This document shows positions 13,857-22,444 of a stretch of 64,000 bases of DNA, one piece after another. The notes under the pieces were generated by a model. It searched no databases. It was not told where the DNA came from and saw nothing but the letters and a program-made list of their open reading frames with translations. The stretch lies in contig JAIOPQ010000083.1 of NCBI GenBank assembly GCA_021413825.1, forward strand, positions 6,179-70,178. Reading direction: 5' to 3'. The translations under genes were made by a program, and so were the position numbers. Position 1 is the first letter of the stretch; every line of letters begins with the position of its first letter. Source of the stretch: Spirochaetia bacterium (GTDB lineage Bacteria > Spirochaetota > Leptospiria > Leptospirales > Leptonemataceae).

Positions 13857-14017
13857 TTAAGTACGCGCTAGACTTCTAGCCCACATAACAACTAGCAAGT
13901 TGCGTACCCACAGCGCCTTAACAAAACGTGGTTCGAGACTCCGAATGTTCAAAATCTCAGCACAGGCAAGACACGTAGGTTCATTGCAAAGGGCAGTGGC
14001 ACGTTTCAACGTGGCTC

Positions 14018-15367
14018 GTGCAAAGGAACGGTCCGGGAATCGTACGCGTCATCCAGAATATGCGCGGAATGGAATCAGGGAAAAGGTCCATTCTGTCTGT
14101 AATCGATGAGTATTTTGGAACCTACGGAGACCTGGTAGATATCAAACTCGGGCCAGTGAGGATTTTTCTCACCAGAAATCCGGAGCATATCAGGCACTGC
14201 CTCCAGGAAAATCACATGAATTTCGGAAGGAGCATAAGTTACAAGTTCCTCGCGTATTTTCTGGGTCAGGGGCTACTTACGAGCGAAGGTGATCTCTGGC
14301 GCAAACAGCGCAGGCTCGCACAACCAGCATTCCATCGGCAAAAAATCGCAGGCTTTGGATCGATCATTTCGCGAGCAGGTGATGAATTAATCAAATCCTG
14401 GGAGAACAAAACAAACTGCAGCCTTTCTGAAGAAATGAGCCATGTAGCTCTTGCCATTGTTTCGCGCGCGCTCTTTGGCACGGACCTACACGATGAATCA
14501 GAAGCAATCGGACGCGCTTTGGCGATTGCCCTTGACGAAGTGAATCGCAGGTCAATTAGCCTCCTGAATCCCCCAATGTTCTTGCCTACAAAGCGCAATC
14601 GCGCCTATCGCGCCTCTGTTTCGGAAATGGATCGCATTGCGTATAATATTATTGAAAATCGAGAAATGAAACAGGCGCAACAAGCATCAGCCGGAACCGA
14701 ATCATCTCCGGAAGATTTACTTGGAATGTTTCTGGCCGCACGCGATGCAGAGAGTGGAGAAGCAATGTCGCGCAAGCAGATACGCGACGAACTAATAACC
14801 ATGATTATGGCGGGCCATGAAACCACGGCCAACGCACTTTGCTGGACTATTTACCTCTTGATGAAACATCCGGAAATCGATTCGCGATTGCGCGCGGAAA
14901 TACAAACGATCGGCAGCGATGTTTCACTGGAAGATCTAGCCAGGGTTCCCTACCTGCAAATGGTCATCGAAGAATCCATGCGATTGTTTCCGCCAGTTCC
15001 CGGCCTCGAAAGGCTGGCACTCGGTGACGCGGAGTTGGGCGGGGTTAAGATTCCAAAAGGTTCAATTGTTAATTTGGTTACGTTCGCGGCACATAGACAT
15101 CCGGGTTTCTGGGACAATGCAGAATCGTTTAAGCCGGAACGATTTGCTACGGCTAACGCAAGTATGCGAAGGGATCAGTATTTTCCATTTGGGGGCGGTC
15201 CGCGTATGTGCATTGGAAATCACTTTGCAATGCTTGAAGCGCAAATCCTTCTGGTGAAAATTCTGAGGGCGTATCGTTTTGAGTTTGCAGGAGAAGAACC
15301 CCTTCCGCAAATTCAAGTCACGCTGCGACCGCATAACGGTATGCCCGTAAAACTGGTTCGTATATGA
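14018..15367 (+). CDS. cytochrome P450
   Basis: I-helix AGHETTA, ExxR in EESMR, heme motif FPFGGGPRMCIG. The GTG start at 14018 is uncertain. Confidence 0.92.
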   Translation: MQRNGPGIVRVIQNMRGMESGKRSILSVIDEYFGTYGDLVDIKLGPVRIFLTRNPEHIRHCLQENHMNFGRSISYKFLAYFLGQGLLTSEGDLWRKQRRLAQPAFHRQKIAGFGSIISRAGDELIKSWENKTNCSLSEEMSHVALAIVSRALFGTDLHDESEAIGRALAIALDEVNRRSISLLNPPMFLPTKRNRAYRASVSEMDRIAYNIIENREMKQAQQASAGTESSPEDLLGMFLAARDAESGEAMSRKQIRDELITMIMAGHETTANALCWTIYLLMKHPEIDSRLRAEIQTIGSDVSLEDLARVPYLQMVIEESMRLFPPVPGLERLALGDAELGGVKIPKGSIVNLVTFAAHRHPGFWDNAESFKPERFATANASMRRDQYFPFGGGPRMCIGNHFAMLEAQILLVKILRAYRFEFAGEEPLPQIQVTLRPHNGMPVKLVRI

Positions 15368-16224
15368 TTAAAATTGCTGCCATTGGAGATATTCATGGTG
15401 GATTTGATGAAACAGACATTTCCCTGTTCAACAAATCTGATTACGACCTGGTCCTCGTGGTAGGCGATCTACCGGGTCGGACGCACGTTGGAACGTATGA
15501 AATCGCGAGGCGAATTGGGCAGCTTACCAAACCTGTATATTTTATTCCAGGAAACCACGATGGCGTAACGATGATTCAGCTACTCGCTGAGTTGAAGCAA
15601 AGCCAATCCTTGATTGAACGCGCCCACAAAAAGCAATTCAGACTCTGCGAACAATTGAAAGAATCCCTTGGGCCTGCGAACTATTGCGGCTATTCCATTC
15701 ATCCAATTTCAATTGGCGGTATAAACTTCACTCTGCTTGCAGCGAGGCCTCACAGCATGGGTGGCGCTCCACTTGCATACAAACCATTTCTTGAGGCAAA
15801 GTTCGGAATCTCAACCATGGACCAATCTACTCAGAGGCTCAACGAATTGATCGATCGCGCTGAAAGCCCCATTCTGGTATTGGCGCATAACGGGCCAACT
15901 GGTCTTGGATCCAGCCGTGAAGATATATTTGGCTGCGATTTTAGACCAGATCAGGGAGATTTTGGGGATCACGATCTGGAAGAGGCCATTAAGCACGCGA
16001 AGATTTCTGGCAAACGCATTCTGGGTGTTGTTGCAGGTCACATGCACCATAAGATTCGCGGGGGTGGTGAAAGAGTAACCCAGGTTGAGCGTGACAATGT
16101 TCTATATGTCAATACGGCTCGCGTTCCCAGAATTTTCAAAGACGAAGGTAAGATCATGCGGCATCACGTGCGGCTGCACCTTTCAGAAACTGAACTGACA
16201 GCGGAAGCGGTGTACTGGACCTGA
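15364..16224 (+). CDS. metallophosphoesterase family protein
   Basis: GDIHGG, VGDLPG, GNHDG, LAHNGP, GHMHH motifs; overlaps the P450 stop by 4 nt. Confidence 0.82.
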   Translation: MIKIAAIGDIHGGFDETDISLFNKSDYDLVLVVGDLPGRTHVGTYEIARRIGQLTKPVYFIPGNHDGVTMIQLLAELKQSQSLIERAHKKQFRLCEQLKESLGPANYCGYSIHPISIGGINFTLLAARPHSMGGAPLAYKPFLEAKFGISTMDQSTQRLNELIDRAESPILVLAHNGPTGLGSSREDIFGCDFRPDQGDFGDHDLEEAIKHAKISGKRILGVVAGHMHHKIRGGGERVTQVERDNVLYVNTARVPRIFKDEGKIMRHHVRLHLSETELTAEAVYWT

Positions 16225-16226
16225 TC

Positions 16227-17291
16227 GTGCGGAGAGGTTTTGCTCCTCTGATCCGGCGCTGCTTTTTGCGTTTGCCAATCCCATTAGCACTGCCGACCCT
16301 TTTTTTGTCTATATGCACACTGGCGGGATGCGCAAAACAACCAGCCTCTCCCCTTCGCCTGGCTTATTATTACTGGCAGACAAGCGTTGACTGGAAGACA
16401 TCCGATAGCCAATTTTTAAGCGATACAAAAGCATCCAGGATTTACTTGCGGCTATTCGACGTGGAACTAAAAGGAACTGAACCCGTTCCGGTTGGCATTT
16501 TGCGCGTTTCATTGTTGCCACAGAATGTGGAAATTGTGCCCGTAGTTTACATCAAAGAAGAAGTATTCCGCAACCTGGACGGGCTCAGGTCCCAGGAACT
16601 TGCGACGAATATCGCAAAACAATCAAAATCCATCCTTGGCCGCGATTTTACCGAGTTTCAACTGGATTGTGATTGGACGCAGGGAACACGTGAAACCTAC
16701 TTTGAGTTCATCTCCAGGCTGCGCAAGGAATTGCCGTCTAACGTTACCATATCCGCGACCATCCGGCTACATCAGATTAAATACAGAATCAAGACCGGTG
16801 TGCCCCCGGTGGATCGCGGCGCTTTGATGTTTTACGGAACCGGCTCCCCCTCAGATCCACGGGAGAACAACAGTATCCTGGATTTGAAAGTGGCACGCGA
16901 GTATCTGGGAAACCTCGAAGAGTATCCGTTGCCTCTCGACGCTGCATTACCGGTTTACTCCTGGGGCGTCCTATTTCATGGACAGCGATTCCGAGGAATA
17001 CTGCGCGATATCTCGCCAGAGCTTCTGAACGCGAACCTATCCCGAAGTGGAAACGTCTACAGAGCAAAGCAGACGGTGCGCCTGCGAGGTATTTCCCTCT
17101 CGCCTGGCGATTGGATTCGGTTGGAATCTGTGGGTCCCGATGTCTCTGGCGAGGCGTTGAAAATGGTCTTGCCCGGCCTCAGAGCCGACAGCAGAGTGAT
17201 CCTGTTCCACTACCACGAAGGGCTAACGAAATATGGCGCAAAAGAAATTCTATCTATTACCGACGGGGGTCGTGCTCTTCTGGGCCGGTGA
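16227..17291 (+). CDS. putative lipoprotein, possibly DUF3142-like
   Basis: Signal peptide with lipobox-like LAGC; YYYWQTSVDW...FQLDCDWTQGTRETYFEFISRLRKEL suggests a TIM-barrel-like DUF3142 pattern. Family assignment tentative. Confidence 0.5.
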   Translation: MRRGFAPLIRRCFLRLPIPLALPTLFLSICTLAGCAKQPASPLRLAYYYWQTSVDWKTSDSQFLSDTKASRIYLRLFDVELKGTEPVPVGILRVSLLPQNVEIVPVVYIKEEVFRNLDGLRSQELATNIAKQSKSILGRDFTEFQLDCDWTQGTRETYFEFISRLRKELPSNVTISATIRLHQIKYRIKTGVPPVDRGALMFYGTGSPSDPRENNSILDLKVAREYLGNLEEYPLPLDAALPVYSWGVLFHGQRFRGILRDISPELLNANLSRSGNVYRAKQTVRLRGISLSPGDWIRLESVGPDVSGEALKMVLPGLRADSRVILFHYHEGLTKYGAKEILSITDGGRALLGR

Positions 17292-19548
17292 GCTGTTTGC
17301 CTGCGGGCCCATGTCCACAACTGGCAGTTACCTGTTTAGCCAGCAAAATCCAACAAAAGAATTCTGCTCCGCATCCGGCTGGGACAGCGATTACCTATAT
17401 TCCTCTCAAGTAGTTTCTAGCCAGACTCCTTCCTTGTGTTCCGATGGGGATGCAAACGTTCTAAGCTGGGCCGCCTATGCGAAGCAAAGCAAACAGGCCG
17501 ACATTGCGCAGGTTCTAAACGAATTTACTTCGGCAAAAATGAAACCGGGCAGTCTGAAAGCATCGAAGAATGCTTTCGCGCAGTTTCTATCCAGCTCCGG
17601 TGGGGCGCAAGCTCGTGATCTACTGGCGTTCGCAAAGGAAGTTGAAGTCTTCACGGCGTCCGTCTCTTCTGCGGCAGTTGATCGGCCATGGGATTGGAAA
17701 CCTGCCGGAATCAATACTCCTCTAGCAAAACGTCTCACCGATCTTGGTGAAAAATCCTTCGCAACTGCAAAGGATAGTTCCATCAAAGAACGTTATGCGC
17801 TACAGCTCATTCGGATTCGTTTTTATACTGGAGATTTTCAGGTTCTGATTAAAGATTATGAACGCTTTGGCATGGAAAAAGCTCAAACGACTCCGGTTAA
17901 GATGATGGCCAAGCGCTACCTGGCAGGAGCATTGATTCGCACAGGACAGAAGGAATTAGCGGCAATTCACCTGGCAGAATTGTTTGTTTCTTCTCCCGAC
18001 TTATCCGCGGGTGCTGCGGATGATTTTCGTCGTCTGGGTGAAGTGAATGAAGAAAAACTAATTGGACAAACACAAAGTTCAGCTATTCGCGCTGGTATCT
18101 ATCTCCTAAAAGCCACGCACAATCCTTCCTACTCATTGCCATTCTTAAAGAAAGCATATGAAATCGAGCCTTCACAACCATTGATTGGCCGGCTGTTGCT
18201 TCGCGAAGTTGCAATGCTAGAAGAGAACAACGTTGAAATTTTGCTGGGACATGAAAAACCACAGACAACTTCACTGCAGGATCGTATTGAGCAGGCGATT
18301 GAGAACTTTGTGTATCGCGTAAGAAACGCAGCAGCGAGTCTTTTCGGTCGACCAGCTCTTGCAAAGAGTTTAATCCAGGGGACAGAGAAAGATCACGCAG
18401 TTCAACTTGCAACATGGGCAGACAAAGTGATTCAGGATGGGAAACGCACTGATCTGGATTTATGGCGATTCAATTCGGCATATCTGCATTTTCTCTCCGG
18501 TGACCTGGACCAGACGCTTGCGATTACTAAAACGCTAAGCAACAGAAAATACTGGGGCGATAAGGCCCGCGCTTTGAGTTTCCTGAGCACTGTAACGCTT
18601 GCAGACAAAATAGAACCCAGGCATGAAGCAGAATTTCTGGCACTCAAAGACATCCTGTATCCAGTAAAATCAGATGAGGAGAGCAATCTTCATCCATTGC
18701 GGGACTTTACATTCCAGCTACTTTCGCGCAAGTACCGCGCACAAAACGATCTGGCACATTCAGTTCTGATGGATGCAATGCAGCAGCCGCTTTCAGACGG
18801 AGAATACATCGATCAGTTGGGGAATGCAGAGAGCGTTCCCGTCTTTCTTGCCATGCTAGAAAAGAAAGATCAATCTGCTTTCGAGAAATTTGGAATCAAG
18901 AAATCACTGGTCCAGGTAGATGATATTCGTGACCATCTGGGATCACTCTATCTGCGCGAAGAGAAATACAAAGAGGCCCTTGCAGAATTTCAAAAACTCC
19001 CGGCCAAATACGTAAAGAATCTGAACAAAAGCTATGTTTTGCAGGCCGGGCCACTGGGCCTCGAAACCGTTGATGCTCGCAGCGACAAGGAACCAGACTG
19101 GGATAAAAAGTTGTTTGCAGAAGCAATGGTGCGGCTAAGCGACGCGACCGCAAAGAATCCAACACCTGAGCTACTTCAACAGCTGGCCAATGCACAATTC
19201 AACATGACTCATTTTGGTCGATGGTGGATTCTGACACGTCGGTTTAAATCTGCAGGCAATCACTATGACTTTGACAGCAGGCTGCTGAAGAATTCAAAAC
19301 AGAATGCCGAGAAAATCCTGACAATTACAAAGGATCGTGAAACCAGTGCTCGTGCTGCATATCTGCTTGCTCTGATTGGTGATGGGGAACTTTATTTTTC
19401 CGGAGCCCAGTCCGACTACAGTCCCCTTCCAGCAAACTCCAAAGAGAAACGACCTCTATATGCAAGACTTGGCGGATACAGCGATACAGAATTTTACAAA
19501 GACTATATCCTGAACTGTCCGGAGTTTAGGAGTTTTATTGGATTCTAA
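17233..19548 (+). CDS. large exported protein with TPR-like helical repeats, unknown function
   Basis: 771-aa ORF; signal-peptide-like N-terminus ending LFACG; helical repeat character (YKEALAEFQKLPAKY). Start lies 59 nt inside the upstream gene. Confidence 0.6.
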   Translation: MAQKKFYLLPTGVVLFWAGELFACGPMSTTGSYLFSQQNPTKEFCSASGWDSDYLYSSQVVSSQTPSLCSDGDANVLSWAAYAKQSKQADIAQVLNEFTSAKMKPGSLKASKNAFAQFLSSSGGAQARDLLAFAKEVEVFTASVSSAAVDRPWDWKPAGINTPLAKRLTDLGEKSFATAKDSSIKERYALQLIRIRFYTGDFQVLIKDYERFGMEKAQTTPVKMMAKRYLAGALIRTGQKELAAIHLAELFVSSPDLSAGAADDFRRLGEVNEEKLIGQTQSSAIRAGIYLLKATHNPSYSLPFLKKAYEIEPSQPLIGRLLLREVAMLEENNVEILLGHEKPQTTSLQDRIEQAIENFVYRVRNAAASLFGRPALAKSLIQGTEKDHAVQLATWADKVIQDGKRTDLDLWRFNSAYLHFLSGDLDQTLAITKTLSNRKYWGDKARALSFLSTVTLADKIEPRHEAEFLALKDILYPVKSDEESNLHPLRDFTFQLLSRKYRAQNDLAHSVLMDAMQQPLSDGEYIDQLGNAESVPVFLAMLEKKDQSAFEKFGIKKSLVQVDDIRDHLGSLYLREEKYKEALAEFQKLPAKYVKNLNKSYVLQAGPLGLETVDARSDKEPDWDKKLFAEAMVRLSDATAKNPTPELLQQLANAQFNMTHFGRWWILTRRFKSAGNHYDFDSRLLKNSKQNAEKILTITKDRETSARAAYLLALIGDGELYFSGAQSDYSPLPANSKEKRPLYARLGGYSDTEFYKDYILNCPEFRSFIGF

Positions 19549-19975
19549 CGGTCCAGGGATCGCCCTGACCCAAATGTTGATGGTCCCAAAAGGAAGCACT
19601 TTGCGGCGAACAGAACAATAATCGGGCAGAGAAAATTGCAACAGATTGCTCCGCCTCGGTTGCATAGCAGGGAGTTGCGTATATTGCAGTCAGACAGTAG
19701 TCAAGGTCCTTTCTGGTGTAATGCCGGACAGGGGACAGCCAATCGAAGGCCGTCAGGAACGCAGCCCCCAAATTCGGGAGCGCAGCGTCCGTGGTCTCTG
19801 GATGTGTATCTGCGTATGGGGCGCATTGCAAGAGTTTTGACAAACGGGCCAACTCCACGCGGTCATCAAAGCTCTCATCGGAAACCACATCCTTCCCCCC
19901 GACAGAACAGGAAAAGAAACAGCCGATTACCAGCACCAAGGCCAGACAGAAATGCGCCTCATCTTTGAATCCCAT
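19535..19975 (-). CDS. small putative lipoprotein of unknown function
   Basis: 146-aa ORF; hydrophobic N-terminus LALVLVIGCFFSCS; several Cys. Convergent with the upstream plus-strand gene. Confidence 0.4.
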   Translation of the reverse strand: MGFKDEAHFCLALVLVIGCFFSCSVGGKDVVSDESFDDRVELARLSKLLQCAPYADTHPETTDAALPNLGAAFLTAFDWLSPVRHYTRKDLDYCLTAIYATPCYATEAEQSVAIFSARLLFCSPQSASFWDHQHLGQGDPWTVRIQ

Positions 19976-20045
19976 ACCTGGAGTATGTCATGCCGACGCG
20001 CTTCCGTCTTCCGGAATTATAGACTCGGAAGTGTTTGCTCGCGTT

Positions 20046-21095
20046 TCACGCCGTTGATTTGCGAAAGCGTCCCGGGGGCATACCAACTATCTTTGTGAAG
20101 GCGGAATGGAACACAGAGTTTGAATTGAAACCGACTGCAAGACCGATCGAAAGTGTGGTTTGTTGCGGCTCATTGAGGAGCATGCGACAAGCTTCTGCGA
20201 TACGAAACTCGTTAACATAGGTTGCGAAATTCTTTTTGAGACAATCGTTCAAATACTGGGAGAGTTGATGTGAAGATACTTCCAGAAGTCCCGCAAGCCT
20301 GGGAAGATTCAAATCTTCATCGCAATAGATCTTCTCGACGACCATCAATTGGTGCAGGTGCATGCTGAGATTTTCAAGATCGATGCCAGCCAGAAGGGAT
20401 CGGCTCAAGCGTTCCCTATCCTGGGCAGAGATCTGGTTCATTAGAAACGTCCACTTCTGCCCCATGCAGTAAAAACCTATCACCAGAATTGAAAGCGCAA
20501 GGTTCATCACTGAATAATGGCCAAAGAGAATCGAAGAAGTAATCAAGCCCGCTGATAGCAGGGCAAGGAGAGCAAGACCGGCCACGATCAGTCGACGCGA
20601 TCGCTTAGACCGCTCCGGTTTCCAGATGAGCAAAATCCCGGCGCTTAAAAAAGCCAGGTATGCGATTGTTACCAGACCAGCACCGATGGAGACGACCTTG
20701 AGAATTGCTCCACCGTTAAGGAAGTTCTGAACTATTGTGCGGAGCGCGTTTGAATCCAGGAGTCGTAGTGAAAGAAAACTAGCCGAACTCACGCCAGGCA
20801 AGACGAAATGCAAGAGCGTGCTTGATCGAAATCGGAACGCATCGTCAAGGAGCGATGCAAAGTACAGAAACAGAAGGGGGCCTGCTGCGAAAGCCAGGAA
20901 TATGTGCAGAATGAGTAGATCGGGGTACTTTAGAATCTCTCCACTGAAAAGTAGGATCGACGTTAGCTGAACTGCTCCGACACAGAAAAAGAAAAGACTG
21001 AGCGTAACATTTCGAATGGTAAGACCACGAAATAGCTGGCCCATAGCAATGAGACAGGCGCAGCCAGCTCCAAAGTATGCGAATGTCTCAATCAC
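20046..21095 (-). CDS. AraC-family transcriptional regulator with multi-TM N-terminal domain
   Basis: C-terminal HTH (DEDLNLPRLAGLLEVSSHQLSQYLNDCLKKNFATYVNEFRIAEACRMLL...VGFNSNSVFHSAFTKIVGMPPGRFRK) after multiple hydrophobic segments. Confidence 0.88.
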   Translation of the reverse strand: MIETFAYFGAGCACLIAMGQLFRGLTIRNVTLSLFFFCVGAVQLTSILLFSGEILKYPDLLILHIFLAFAAGPLLFLYFASLLDDAFRFRSSTLLHFVLPGVSSASFLSLRLLDSNALRTIVQNFLNGGAILKVVSIGAGLVTIAYLAFLSAGILLIWKPERSKRSRRLIVAGLALLALLSAGLITSSILFGHYSVMNLALSILVIGFYCMGQKWTFLMNQISAQDRERLSRSLLAGIDLENLSMHLHQLMVVEKIYCDEDLNLPRLAGLLEVSSHQLSQYLNDCLKKNFATYVNEFRIAEACRMLLNEPQQTTLSIGLAVGFNSNSVFHSAFTKIVGMPPGRFRKSTA

Positions 21096-21152
21096 AATAA
21101 CAAGTTCCGCAAACGGAAATATCCTGTCTTGCTTTTAGGTGCCCAGCAGCGC

Positions 21153-21779
21153 CTACAACCCGAGCTTTGCCACCACGAACGCCGCCATATCCGCAGAGAA
21201 AAACTGTACTGCAAAATACGGAATCGCCGCCAGGATAAATCCATTCACAAAAGCCTGCTTCTTAAAATACTGCGACCCGCGCTGGTAGACGCGGGCCGCA
21301 ATCAAGAGCGACACTACAAGCTGAGGAAAAAAACAGTGCAGATTCCAGGCAGGAAATGCAAGCTTCAACGGATAGATCAAGTACGCAGCCGGGCAGAGTA
21401 AGAAACAGAGCACAAGGTACTTCAAATATCCAATTTTGTTGCGCGTAAGTCCGCGTTCGTCTTTCAGATAATAGACAGTTAGATACGCGGCGCCAAAGAC
21501 TAGCAGGCCACCCAGGAATCCCATTGTTGGAATCAAAAGGAGATAGCGCGGATTGAAGTACTTGAATCCACCTAACAATCCGTAGGTGGTCATTCCAATT
21601 AGAGCAACCAGATAGAAGGCACCGTAGGACAGCAAGTAAGCGCGGAGGGGCGCTTCCTGTTGCTCTACGATGCGAGCGGGAGTACGGAAAAAGAGAAGGG
21701 CTTCCGCGCCAATGGCGCGGAAGAGGGAGAGGGTTGGAACGACCAAGCTGGGCTTCAATAGGTTCACGGCCATGGCCAT
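21153..21779 (-). CDS. multi-TM membrane protein, Yip1-like
   Basis: 208 aa with several TM segments; start overlaps the end of the RHS ORF (stop at 21764-21766). Confidence 0.5.
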   Translation of the reverse strand: MAMAVNLLKPSLVVPTLSLFRAIGAEALLFFRTPARIVEQQEAPLRAYLLSYGAFYLVALIGMTTYGLLGGFKYFNPRYLLLIPTMGFLGGLLVFGAAYLTVYYLKDERGLTRNKIGYLKYLVLCFLLCPAAYLIYPLKLAFPAWNLHCFFPQLVVSLLIAARVYQRGSQYFKKQAFVNGFILAAIPYFAVQFFSADMAAFVVAKLGL

Positions 21780-22147
21780 TCTGTTTTCGCTATTCTCTTC
21801 ATTATTCCGTCGTATTGAGCCTTCGCAATTTCCGCGGCAGTAGGAAGTCTTTCGGGGTATCTAGTGTAGTTGGCCAACCCACCTCCTATCCAACCAAAGA
21901 CAACCAAAGTCAAGGGAATATCCAAGTCGAATGCATCGCTCAGCAGGAAACCAAGAGCATTCATGGCAACTATGTTAATGTCAAACGGCGTGTTTCCGCT
22001 TAGGCTGAGCCAGCTCTGGTAGCCAACGTCGGCGAATAATGTCAAACCAGAGAGTATTGGGGGCATCCCCAAGGCAATATCACCCAGAACACTAGCCACG
22101 TCAGAAAGGATGTTTCCGGCGTTGAATTCATAGTTCTTATGTCGGTT

Positions 22148-22444
22148 CCCCCGCGCCATCTCCCACGTTTCACCAATCCGGCGTGCTCCATGATCAATAT
22201 TCTCCAGGATTCCACGGGCGGAATGATCGGCATTTCTCAAAGTATCGCGAGCGGATCGGCTCGCGGCCTGGACGGTGTCGCGAGCAGCTCGGGCAGTCGC
22301 ATGTGCTGCACCAGCGGCGCCCCTGGCAGCCCATGCAGCGCCGCCAGCAACCCCAGCAGCTGCCCATGCAACTCCACCTGCAGCTCCGGCAGCGGCCCAC
22401 GCAGCTCCACCTGCAATCCCAGCCGCCGCCCATGCAACTCCACC
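22148..22444 (-). repeat. nine in-register 11-residue (33-nt) repeats at the RHS C-terminus
   Basis: GGVAWAAAGIA / GGAAWAAAGAA / GGVAWAAAGVA / GGAAWAARGAA / GAAHATARAAR / DTVQAASRSAR / DTLRNADHSAR / GILENIDHGAR / RIGETWEMARG; 9 x 33 nt = 297 nt. Confidence 0.85.
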
